Below are positions 8,339 through 15,668 of a DNA stretch of 64,000 bases, piece after piece. Made by a program: the position numbers and the translations under genes. This DNA comes from Flavimaribacter sp039888615 (GTDB lineage Bacteria; Pseudomonadota; Alphaproteobacteria; Rhizobiales; Rhizobiaceae), in the NCBI GenBank assembly GCA_039888615.1, contig JBDQQS010000001.1; one strand, given 5' to 3'. Each line of letters starts with the position of its first letter. Position 1 is the first letter of the stretch. The notes beneath the pieces are model-generated. The model worked only from the letters and a program-made list of their open reading frames with translations, did no database searches and was not told where the DNA came from.

Positions 8339-9901
8339 ATGAACGACATTATCATTCCAGACGAAGCGCCATCGGGACGACGCAGAGGCGGCAGAGACAG
8401 GAAACGCGCCGCTGGCGGCGCCGTCCAGAAGCCATTTCAACAGCCGGTTCGCGCGTTTACACCGATTGATTTGGCGTCGGCAGAAGAAGTCGAGAAAATA
8501 CACAAAGCTTCGCTGCGGCTGCTTTCCGAAACCGGGATTCGCGTTCTGCATGACGGTGCTCGCGAAATTATGAAAACGGCCGGCGCGGAAGTGATTCCGG
8601 GCCGAATGCGTGTCCGGATGGATCCGGACCTCGTCATGGAGTCGCTCCAAACAATTCCGTCGCAATTTACCCTGCATGCCCGTAATCCAGAACACAATCT
8701 TCAGGTCGGCGGCGACAAATTAATCTTCGCGATGATGGCAAGCGCGCCGAACTGCTCTGATCTGGACCATGGACGCAGGAGCGGTAATCAGGACGACTTC
8801 CGGAATTTTCTGCGATTGGCGCAGATGCATTCGATATTGCATACGGTTGGCGGTTATCCGGTCGAGCCAATAGACATACATGCCTCTGTGCGACATCTCG
8901 AATGTATCTCAGACCTGCTTACCCTAACGGACAAGACGTTTTGCATCTACTCGCTCGGCCATGAGAGGGTCATTGACGCCATCGAAATGACTAGGATCGC
9001 GCGCGGTGTCAGCGCAGATACCCTTCGTCGAGAGCCCTCCGTCTACTCGATCATCAACACCAATTCGCCGCTTCAACTCGATATTCCGATGATGCAGGGC
9101 ATTATCGATATGTCGGGAATGGGTCAGCCGGTCGTCATCACCCCGTTTACGCTTTCGGGAGCAATGGCTCCGGTGACGATACCCGGCGCGCTCGTCCTGC
9201 AGAATGCGGAAGCCTTGGCCGCGCTCGCATTCAGCCAGATGGTCAATCCCGGCGCTCCGGCCATGTATGGCGGATTTACATCGAACGTCGACATGAAATC
9301 CGGTTCACCGGCATTCGGAACTCCGGAATACATGAAAGCGCAGCATCTGGGCGGGCAACTCGCGCGACGCTATGGGATTCCATATCGCACATCAAATGTC
9401 TGCGCAGCCAATACCATAGACGCTCAGGCAGCCTACGAATCCGTATTCTCTCTCTGGGGCGCCATCAATGGCGGAGGTCATTTTATCAAGCACGCAGCCG
9501 GATGGCTGGAAGGCGGCCTGTGTTGCTCATTCGAGAAAACCATCCTCGATATCGACCTTCTGCAAATGGTGGCCGAATTCCTCAAGCCAATGGATTTCTC
9601 GGAAGACGAGTTAGGATTGGAGGCGATTGCAGAAGTTGGTCCTGGCGGTCATTTCTTCGGCAGTCCACACACCCAATCACGCTATCAGGACGCCTTTTAT
9701 TCGCCGATTCTCAGCGATTGGCGGAACTACGAGACATGGTTTCAGGCGGGCAAACCCACCGCAATGCAAAAAGCCAACCGAATATGGAAAGAGCGATTGG
9801 CCGAGTATCAGCAACCGGATATCGACCAGGCGGTTGCTGCGGAATTGCGGGATTTTGTCGAGCGAAGAAAGGCCGAGGGCGGCGCTCCGACTGACTTTTG
9901 A
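8339..9901 (+). CDS. Trimethylamine methyltransferase (MttB) family protein, non-pyrrolysine
   Basis: A 520-residue TIM-barrel-type protein. Recognisable stretches include EVEKIHKASLRLLSETGIRV near residue 45 and later GHFFGSPHTQSRY, both typical of MttB-family proteins. There is no in-frame amber codon, so it belongs to the large group lacking pyrrolysine; characterised members such as MtgB and MtpB demethylate quaternary amines (glycine betaine, proline betaine) onto a corrinoid protein. The N-terminal 40 residues are basic (GRRRGGRDRKR). ATG 8339 is preferred over TTG 8135, whose extra 68 residues look non-coding. The thioesterase follows after 33 bases. No corrinoid protein gene is present in this window. 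Confidence 0.85.
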   Translation: MNDIIIPDEAPSGRRRGGRDRKRAAGGAVQKPFQQPVRAFTPIDLASAEEVEKIHKASLRLLSETGIRVLHDGAREIMKTAGAEVIPGRMRVRMDPDLVMESLQTIPSQFTLHARNPEHNLQVGGDKLIFAMMASAPNCSDLDHGRRSGNQDDFRNFLRLAQMHSILHTVGGYPVEPIDIHASVRHLECISDLLTLTDKTFCIYSLGHERVIDAIEMTRIARGVSADTLRREPSVYSIINTNSPLQLDIPMMQGIIDMSGMGQPVVITPFTLSGAMAPVTIPGALVLQNAEALAALAFSQMVNPGAPAMYGGFTSNVDMKSGSPAFGTPEYMKAQHLGGQLARRYGIPYRTSNVCAANTIDAQAAYESVFSLWGAINGGGHFIKHAAGWLEGGLCCSFEKTILDIDLLQMVAEFLKPMDFSEDELGLEAIAEVGPGGHFFGSPHTQSRYQDAFYSPILSDWRNYETWFQAGKPTAMQKANRIWKERLAEYQQPDIDQAVAAELRDFVERRKAEGGAPTDF

Positions 9902-9934
9902 AGTTCGAATTGCAGGAGGAGACAAGACAAGCCG

Positions 9935-10363
9935 ATGAAGGTCTCGATACCGGAAACGATTGAAGAGTGGAATGCGCGGGGCTCGGAGTATTTGCCAGGC
10001 CATTTGGGCTTCCAATTCATGATGGTTACGCCTGAGCGGGTCGAGGCGCAGTTCACCGTTCACAAGCATCTGCTCGCATGGAACGGCTTTCTTCATGCAG
10101 GCTCAGTGGTCACGTTGGCGGATACCTGCTGCGGCTATGGCACAGTTGCATCATTGCCGGATGGAGCAGTCGGTTTTACGACCATAGACCTATCCACAAA
10201 TTTCCTCGGCACAGCCCTTGAAGGCGTTGTCGACTGCGTTGCGACACCCGTGCACAAGGGAAGGATGACGCAGGTTTGGGATGCGGAGGTTGTTTCTCAA
10301 AAGAGTTCAAAAGTGATGGCAAAATTCAGTTGCACCCAGATGGTGCTCTGGCCGCGCGACTAA
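9935..10363 (+). CDS. PaaI-family hotdog thioesterase
   Basis: A 142-residue single hotdog domain. The central helix region HAGSVVTLADTCCGYGTVA with the preceding WNGFLHAG matches the PaaI/YbgC-like acyl-CoA thioesterases, in which an Asn or Asp near the helix activates water; these enzymes act as tetramers. AGGAGG lies 15 bases before the ATG. It is 33 bases downstream of the MttB-family gene and probably cotranscribed, which suggests it hydrolyses a CoA ester made in, or stalled by, the same pathway. The actual acyl group is unknown. Confidence 0.85.
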   Translation: MKVSIPETIEEWNARGSEYLPGHLGFQFMMVTPERVEAQFTVHKHLLAWNGFLHAGSVVTLADTCCGYGTVASLPDGAVGFTTIDLSTNFLGTALEGVVDCVATPVHKGRMTQVWDAEVVSQKSSKVMAKFSCTQMVLWPRD

Positions 10364-10462
10364 GCACACCTTACTCCGAATGACGTATTTGGCCATTGCA
10401 TTACGTAGACCTCTTCATCTACCGCTTCTGACCAACGGTGTTCCAAGACGCCACACATGAAA

Positions 10463-10508
10463 CGGGCTCCGCTTGGCATTAAAAAAAAAAAGTGCCAAAC
10501 GAAGCCCG
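10463..10508. repeat. Sixteen-base hairpin with A/T-tract loop
   Basis: Arms 10463-10478 and 10493-10508 match at 14 of 16 positions; the two mismatches are C-A on the plus strand but G-U wobbles on the minus strand. The loop contains an eleven-base A run. The wobble pattern suggests the structure matters in a minus-strand RNA. Minus-strand transcription could come from read-through of the XRE-S24 gene at 10685. No gene is seen elsewhere in the gap 10364-10684. Confidence 0.4.
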
Positions 10509-10684
10509 GTGGCCGAAGCCAAATGCAATAATTTACGTAATACAGCCACACCGCCCTGGGCTGTGAGCCTTGAAACGGCTTGAACTTACTAAAACGATAC
10601 AGAATTGAAACCGGGCTCGCCTAATGCGTGTCCTTTTCTCTCCGACAATTGCAAATATGTCACAGTTTTAGCGCGAAACTGGAT

Positions 10685-11353
10685 CTATGTACTACCGCCC
10701 ATCACCGCGAGGTGCACGGAAATGACATCTCGCGCCTGAAATTTCAGTTCTTTCTCGGGATTGAACTGGAACAGAACAAGCTCTCTCTCATTCCAGCGCA
10801 CGAATCGTTTCACATAGGCCATGATGGTCTCGCGTTCATTGTCGCGAATCTGCGCCACGACGAAGTCGCCGCGCCGCGCTTTCTTGACCGGATTGACGTA
10901 GACAACCTCGCCATCGAAATATCGCGGCTCCATTGAATTGCCGTTAACGTAAACAGCATAAGCGTCGATGACCGATGACAAACTTGGTGGCCGAAAAACA
11001 TCCTCAAGTTTCTCTCCATTCAATACGAATTCACCATCGTCTCCGCCGACTGCCTGTCCATAAACCGGTACATCGTTGGCGTTATCCATTAAAAGTGAAC
11101 CAATCGCTGCATTTGACCCGTTTTCTTTCAGGTCGGAGAAGTCTGCAGTCGGAACATCCTCCGATCCAGGGCCAAACATGAGATCAACTGGCGAAATACC
11201 CAGATGAGGGGCGAGCTTTTCCGCCCATTCCTTCGACAGTTGCCGTTCCCCGGCTTCAAGTCGATTGATCTGAGGTTGCGAAGTCTGAACCCTTCTTGCC
11301 AACTCCGTTTGTGTGAGACCACGTTGCTCACGCAGTTTCCTGATGGCGTTCAT
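10685..11353 (-). CDS. XRE-family regulator with S24 (LexA/CI-like) peptidase domain
   Basis: A 222-residue two-domain repressor. Residues 1-60 are a Cro/CI helix-turn-helix (LTQTELARRVQTSQPQINRLEAGER). The C-terminal half is an S24 domain with the catalytic Ser in GNSMEPRYFDGE and the catalytic Lys in AYVKRF. Such proteins repress their targets until DNA damage, through RecA, triggers self-cleavage; here the residues before the domain are QAVGG, a plausible cleavage region. It is divergent from the small ORFs starting near 11.5 kb. No phage structural genes or integrase are nearby, so it may be a chromosomal stress regulator rather than a prophage repressor. Confidence 0.88.
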   Translation of the reverse strand: MNAIRKLREQRGLTQTELARRVQTSQPQINRLEAGERQLSKEWAEKLAPHLGISPVDLMFGPGSEDVPTADFSDLKENGSNAAIGSLLMDNANDVPVYGQAVGGDDGEFVLNGEKLEDVFRPPSLSSVIDAYAVYVNGNSMEPRYFDGEVVYVNPVKKARRGDFVVAQIRDNERETIMAYVKRFVRWNERELVLFQFNPEKELKFQARDVISVHLAVMGGST

Positions 11354-11424
11354 TCCGCAGTTCCGATCCTCATTCCGTGGAGCTCGATACGCGCAATTTT
11401 ATGCGCTTCAATACAGGCTCAGGA

Positions 11425-11453
11425 TTGACAAATATACCAAAATGGCATAGTGT
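11425..11453 (+). promoter_or_regulatory. Sigma-70-type promoter divergent from XRE-S24 gene
   Basis: TTGACA at 11425-11430 and TAGTGT at 11448-11453 are spaced by 17 bases and point right, away from the repressor. Inside and just downstream are half-sites ATACC (11433-11437) and GGTAT (about 11459-11463) and the palindromes CCAAAATGG and CCAATTGG, which could bind the XRE-S24 protein. The operator assignment is inference from position. Confidence 0.5.
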
Positions 11454-11498
11454 GTAAACGGTATTTAATCCAATTGGTTCGCCGGGAGTATCCACCTG

Positions 11499-11756
11499 AT
11501 GTTGCACAATTCAATCCCACGGGCATTGCCCGAGGGAACAGATAGTCGCGTCCATATTATAAGCGATAATTTTAAGGAGAACAAAACGTGTACAGATGCG
11601 CGCATCACGGCGGAAAACCTCGGTATTCACAGAGTGTTGCGTCGCGTTGTGGATAGAAGGGCCTTGATCGACGCCGATAGAAGCTCGGATATTGGCTACA
11701 AGGATGTGTCGGTGGCTCACGTCAGTATCCTGAATAGTGAGAAAAGCCAGCGATGA
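11499..11756 (+). CDS. Possible small ORF upstream of HTH gene
   Basis: An 85-codon frame lies downstream of the predicted promoter, and its stop overlaps the ATG of the next gene (ATGA at 11753-11756), an arrangement typical of translational coupling. I do not recognise the product. An AAGGAG site at 11574-11579 precedes GTG 11588 and ATG 11596, but these open different 22-23 codon frames, so the site may serve a short leader peptide instead. The coding status is uncertain; it could be untranslated leader. Confidence 0.3.
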   Translation: MLHNSIPRALPEGTDSRVHIISDNFKENKTCTDARITAENLGIHRVLRRVVDRRALIDADRSSDIGYKDVSVAHVSILNSEKSQR

Positions 11757-12127
11757 AGTCTTTAAACCAACTATCCGAGAGCCAGCAGATTCGCGTCTTG
11801 CAACTTTTTGGCGGAGAGACCTCGACTGAAGAAATAGCACGACATTTCGGGATTTCGGCACAGTCAATCCGTCGTCGCGCCGCCAGGCTCAACATTCGTA
11901 AGGGACATGCTTTGCAGAATGTTGTTGGCGAACAAACACAAGAAACCAATCTGGACGTATCCAGACACCTCGAAATCAGAAAGCGCCAGCGTCGCGGCTA
12001 TTGGATTCCATCAGAGCTTGAACAGACCTATTGCAACCTACTACTCGAGGGAATGACACGGCGACAAGCAGGGGAGATGCTGGGGTTGGTCGAAATTGGC
12101 GACGATAAACACGGCGTTACTCAATAA
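11753..12127 (+). CDS. Small protein with two helix-turn-helix-like segments
   Basis: A 124-residue basic protein. The N-terminal half (QIRVLQLFGGETSTEEIARH then FGISAQSIRRRAARLNI) is a good sigma-region-4/GcrA-like helix-turn-helix. The C-terminal half (ELEQTYCNLLLEGMTRRQAG) looks like the first two helices of a second one that ends soon after. The likely role is DNA binding. It is the first confident gene right of the XRE-S24 repressor, so it is probably under its control, and the next gene follows after 75 bases. The short tail suggests either a natural truncation or loss of the last recognition helix. Confidence 0.6.
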   Translation: MKSLNQLSESQQIRVLQLFGGETSTEEIARHFGISAQSIRRRAARLNIRKGHALQNVVGEQTQETNLDVSRHLEIRKRQRRGYWIPSELEQTYCNLLLEGMTRRQAGEMLGLVEIGDDKHGVTQ

Positions 12128-12202
12128 CGGTGAATATACTCACGCTAGTGGCCAGAAACTCGGCCTCCTTTCTATTATTTATGACAATTTGCATCGTTCA
12201 TT

Positions 12203-12718
12203 ATGAAAGACGTCCAACCGACTGCGCGTCAAAATCCAACAGTTAAGAAACGAAAACCCAGGCATGATATTTACCGAATTGCCAGGCAATGCGGTGTTCG
12301 CCTCTACAATGGGTCTCGACGATACGACGGCTCGAGAGGCGATCGGGATTGCTTTTCGAGCGCTACGTTGAGGAAAATTGCGTCACGCAATGGCGCCGGA
12401 CATCTGGCTCTGGTGTTGCGCCTCATTGTGGAAACAAAAGGCAACGCCGCCGAGTTGTATGCCGAAACAATCTCGGCGCTTTCCGCATTGATGGAATTCG
12501 ACCCGATGTTGGCGGAAAGAGGAGGGGAACTTTTCGATCTGTTTGATGAGATCGACCTCAAGAGCATTCGGGAAAGAGCCCGTGCCATGCGCTCTGGCGT
12601 GCCTGTCAGCCATATTATGCGGATTCTGATTCTTCAGGATATCCAGAACATGGATCACGCACTGAGTGAAATCAGATCTCCTGCGGGGAGCCTGGTATCG
12701 GTTTGTTCCCAGTGTTGA
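12203..12718 (+). CDS. Hypothetical protein, phage/regulator-associated type
   Basis: A 171-residue protein of unknown function. A basic N-terminus (KKRKPRHDIYRIARQCGVRL) is followed by a helical domain (FSSATLRKIASRNGAGHLALVLRLIVETKGNAAEL in pieces, residues about 50-85) and an acidic stretch (ERGGELFDLFDEIDLKSI). Similar-looking proteins are, to my recollection, found in rhizobia near LexA-like regulators, but I cannot name a family. It follows the double-HTH gene and may share its promoter. Its last 47 bases overlap the 3' end of the convergent Coa1-like gene. Confidence 0.5.
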   Translation: MKDVQPTARQNPTVKKRKPRHDIYRIARQCGVRLYNGSRRYDGSRGDRDCFSSATLRKIASRNGAGHLALVLRLIVETKGNAAELYAETISALSALMEFDPMLAERGGELFDLFDEIDLKSIRERARAMRSGVPVSHIMRILILQDIQNMDHALSEIRSPAGSLVSVCSQC

Positions 12719-13319
12719 TCAATACAATCGGTTCCGAATAATCATCCACCTTCACGATCAGCAATTCGATGATCCATTTTCGGTCTGATCGAATTGCCTG
12801 CGCCATTGCATCACCTGACGCCTTAGATCCTGAAAGCGGGATCTGCAACTGCGCGTGTCCACTACCATCCGTCAGATTCAAGTTGATGTTGCCCGTAACC
12901 CAGAAACCGGCGTCAATTGGCTCGCCAAGCGCCGCGGTAACCGCTGGATTGGATTTGATTTCATCCATCGCCATTTGATAGACTGCCGAGTTCTTCAGAA
13001 CGCCGAAAACCTTCTCGCCACCATAGGCGATGAGAGCAAGTGCACACGCGACGCAGATAAATCCGGCAATGGCCCAGCGCCTCTGACTTTTCAGAAAATG
13101 CGCCTCATCACGCCACAGATTGTTGTTCCAGGCCCAGGCGCTGCCCTTGATACCCAAAACAAATAGCATGACGATGTTTACAATCGGCACGAACATCAGC
13201 AATGCAATCCAGGTGTTATTGGCAATCCCCCAGATCCAGTTCAACAGAAAGGCGCCCCAATTCCATCGATTGAGTTTTGGCGGAATAGGCGTTCCGTACG
13301 GTTGATCTGGCAATGGCAT
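12672..13319 (-). CDS. Membrane protein with Coa1/Tim21-like domain
   Basis: A 215-residue protein. The first half has a conserved WNWGAFLLNWIWGIANNTWIAL-type entry (in two hydrophobic hairpins) and RRWAIAGFICVACALALIAY as a third TM. The second half (about 105-215) is a soluble domain with AALGEPIDAGFWVTGNI and GHAQLQIPLSGSKASG, the pattern of Coa1/Tim21 domains linked in mitochondria to cytochrome oxidase assembly. In bacteria the role is unknown. ATG 13319 is chosen over GTG 13376 because GGAG lies seven bases upstream. Its 3' end overlaps the convergent hypothetical gene by 47 bases. Confidence 0.7.
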   Translation of the reverse strand: MPLPDQPYGTPIPPKLNRWNWGAFLLNWIWGIANNTWIALLMFVPIVNIVMLFVLGIKGSAWAWNNNLWRDEAHFLKSQRRWAIAGFICVACALALIAYGGEKVFGVLKNSAVYQMAMDEIKSNPAVTAALGEPIDAGFWVTGNINLNLTDGSGHAQLQIPLSGSKASGDAMAQAIRSDRKWIIELLIVKVDDYSEPIVLINTGNKPIPGSPQEI

Positions 13320-13460
13320 GAAATATTCTCCGGATAGCAGGGCCACGACATCAGACTTGAGAAATCGTATCGTCACGTTTGCGACGTTTCTGATGATCTG
13401 TATACCCCAGACAGGATAGCGACCCTAGACGCGTGACACCCGGATAATGCAGACAGTGAC

Positions 13461-14348
13461 ATGAACAAACTATCGCCAATTGATGTGATCATGGGTCTCC
13501 TCGTTGCCATGGTTTGGGGTATGGGGTTCGTGTTCGCCAAGGCTGCCCTGGACCAGTTTCCTCCAATTTTCTTGATGGCGCTACGCTTCAGTGTAACGGC
13601 TGTGGCGTTGGTCTGGTTCGTACGGCCGCCGACAGGGCAGTTGCAGCGCATTTTCTGGATCGCCGTCGTCTCCGCCGCCATCCAGTACAGTTTGACTTTC
13701 AATGGTCTGAAGGGACTCGATGCTTCAGTGGCGGTGCTCGTTGTCCAACTGGAGGTGCCGTTCCTCGTGCTGATTGGCGTCCTCGCTCTCGGTGAAACGC
13801 CGGGGATACGAAAATGGATCGGAATTTCGATGGCGTTTGTCGGCGTTGGGTTGATGATGGGTGAACCGAAAGTTGGCGCGGCCTGGGTCTCGGTGCTGCT
13901 TGTCATAGGGGGTGCATTTACGTGGGCGATCGGACAGGCAATGATACGCACGCTTAAGGAAATCGACGGGCTCACCGCCACGGCTTGGGTCGCCATCTGG
14001 GCTGCGCCGCAACTCTTCATCATGTCCTTTTTGCTGGAGAGGAACCAGTTGGATTCCGTGTTGACGGCCAAATGGATTGACTGGACGGCGGTAATTTATC
14101 TTGGCTTGGTCATGACCGCCCTCGGATATGCTTTATGGTATTCGCTGGTGAGGAAACACCCTGTCAGTCAGGTAGCGCCGTTTCTGCTGATGTTGCCGGT
14201 TTTCTCCGTCGCTGGAAGCATCGCCTTCCTGGGGGAACGGCCAACAATGATCGCGTTTGCGGGGGGCGCGATCGTGATTGCCGGACTTGCATTTATACTG
14301 ATCGAACGACCGCAATCGCTCGCTCACATGGATAAAAGGGTTGAATAA
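13461..14348 (+). CDS. EamA-family (DMT) transporter
   Basis: A 295-residue protein with ten hydrophobic segments in two EamA repeats, the usual size for drug/metabolite transporters. The first repeat contains AMVWGMGFVFAKAALDQFPP, typical of the family entry, and the second ends with FLGERPTMIAFAGGAIVIAG, matching the conserved E-x-P-T and following glycine-rich helix. RhtA/YdcZ-like members export amino acids or metabolites; the substrate is not predictable. It stands alone between the divergent Coa1-like gene and the convergent HxlR regulator. Confidence 0.85.
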   Translation: MNKLSPIDVIMGLLVAMVWGMGFVFAKAALDQFPPIFLMALRFSVTAVALVWFVRPPTGQLQRIFWIAVVSAAIQYSLTFNGLKGLDASVAVLVVQLEVPFLVLIGVLALGETPGIRKWIGISMAFVGVGLMMGEPKVGAAWVSVLLVIGGAFTWAIGQAMIRTLKEIDGLTATAWVAIWAAPQLFIMSFLLERNQLDSVLTAKWIDWTAVIYLGLVMTALGYALWYSLVRKHPVSQVAPFLLMLPVFSVAGSIAFLGERPTMIAFAGGAIVIAGLAFILIERPQSLAHMDKRVE

Positions 14349-14435
14349 TCGGAAAGTTTGTCTGGCGATCCGTGTGAATTTGGTTTGCCACTGGATCGTG
14401 TGATTACGTTTACAGTCAAGATGACCGTGAATGAT

Positions 14436-14861
14436 TCACTGCATATCCGTATCATCAGCATAACGGTTGCGGTAAATATTGGATCTGATCGTGGCGGCGA
14501 CCTCTGAATCCGGTCGGTAGTGCTTCAGCGTTCCAATAAGGTCCTTTGATGCCGGTTCATGAGTTGTTCCCCATGCGCCTAGCTCCGACATCAGACCAGC
14601 CAGCCCATTGCCCCGTGAAGTCGCTTGATAGATGTAACTTCTGCGATCATCGGGATCGCGCTTCTTTTCAATCACACCGCGGTCAACTAGCTGTCGCAAC
14701 CGGTCGCTGAGAATATTGGTTGCTATTCCCTCTTCACTCGCCAGTTCACTGAACCTGCTTTTGCTGTAAAGGAGAATATCTCGGAGAATTAGCAGGCTCC
14801 ACCTGTCGCCCACAACGCGGGCGGCAAAATCTATTGGACATTCAGTTTTTGTGGTTTTCAT
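14436..14861 (-). CDS. HxlR-family winged-helix regulator
   Basis: A 141-residue protein with the compact HxlR architecture: ECPIDFAARVVGDRWSLLIL opens the domain with the usual early Cys, followed by the recognition region SELASEEGIATNILSDRLRQL and wing DPDDRRSYIYQAT. HxlR proteins bind as dimers near divergent promoters and often respond to aldehydes, quinones or redox state through the early Cys. The nearest divergent gene is the histidine phosphatase at 15018, a possible target. No inducer can be inferred. Confidence 0.88.
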   Translation of the reverse strand: MKTTKTECPIDFAARVVGDRWSLLILRDILLYSKSRFSELASEEGIATNILSDRLRQLVDRGVIEKKRDPDDRRSYIYQATSRGNGLAGLMSELGAWGTTHEPASKDLIGTLKHYRPDSEVAATIRSNIYRNRYADDTDMQ

Positions 14862-15017
14862 GTCACGGCCATTTGAAACAATGCTAGCCGGTCACTGGCA
14901 GATTGCAATCAAAAATGGTTACCCGACCAATCAAGATCGATTATCCGCCATCAATGCAATGTCATCTGGTTGTGCTATCGCTTATCGAGATGTTGCTGGT
15001 GGAGGCTGGTAAGTTTT

Positions 15018-15665
15018 ATGCCCGGAGTATTGCGTTACTTGTCGCACCCACAGGTGGCGATGGAGTCTGATATCCCCGTTGCGCAGTGGAAATTGTCCGA
15101 AATCGGCAAACACCAGGCTCAGCGATTTGCTGGAGCACCTGTTTTACGAGCAACGACGCGCCTCGTCAGCAGCGGTGAGACAAAGGCCGTCGAAACTGCG
15201 CGAATTATGGCCCTGGAAATCGGTCTGGAAGTGGAAATCGATGATGCGATGGGAGAGAACGACAGAAGTGCAACAGGCTTTCTTCCACCGGCGGAATTTC
15301 AGGATGTTGCAAACCAGTTTTTCAGAGAACCCCACATCAGCGTTCGCGGTTGGGAGAGAGCGATTGACGCACAGGTTCGCATTGTGCGGGCGACGCTGCC
15401 CTATCTGAAGCAGGCAGGGCAGGGCGATATTCTTCTTGTCGGTCATGGCGGAGTCGGCACTCTGCTCTATTGCCACTTTGCCGATGCACCGATCTCACGT
15501 TCCTTTGATCAGCCGAATAATGGCGGCGGCAACTATTTCACTATCGCAATCGACAGTTTTCGCGCCGTTCACCCGTGGCGACGAATGGAAGAGTTGCTCG
15601 AAAGCATACCGTGTAATCGAGAAGAGGCGACAAATCGCGATATACGCTGGTATCGAGACCATTGA
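15018..15665 (+). CDS. Histidine phosphatase (phosphoglycerate mutase-like) family protein
   Basis: A 215-residue branch-1 histidine phosphatase. The start ATG 15018 has GGAGG nine bases upstream; an earlier GTG at 14970 adds an unlikely Cys/Trp-rich stretch. Instead of the usual RHG catalytic box the N-terminus reads YLSHPQV, keeping the His that would be phosphorylated. Later motifs are conserved: SSGETKAVETA with the acidic and polar pocket residues, and the second catalytic His in LLVGHGGVGTLL. Members dephosphorylate small metabolites or phosphoproteins. It is convergent with the cyclase gene, three bases between stops. Confidence 0.75.
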   Translation: MPGVLRYLSHPQVAMESDIPVAQWKLSEIGKHQAQRFAGAPVLRATTRLVSSGETKAVETARIMALEIGLEVEIDDAMGENDRSATGFLPPAEFQDVANQFFREPHISVRGWERAIDAQVRIVRATLPYLKQAGQGDILLVGHGGVGTLLYCHFADAPISRSFDQPNNGGGNYFTIAIDSFRAVHPWRRMEELLESIPCNREEATNRDIRWYRDH

Positions 15666-15668
15666 TTG

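Noticed and set aside
8339..9901. Pyrrolysine (amber read-through) in the MttB homologue
   Set aside because: No in-frame TAG; the frame is continuous and standard length for the non-Pyl group.
10685..12718. Prophage
   Set aside because: Only the repressor and small ORFs are present; no integrase, attachment-site repeat, terminase, portal or tail genes, and flanking genes are ordinary chromosomal ones.
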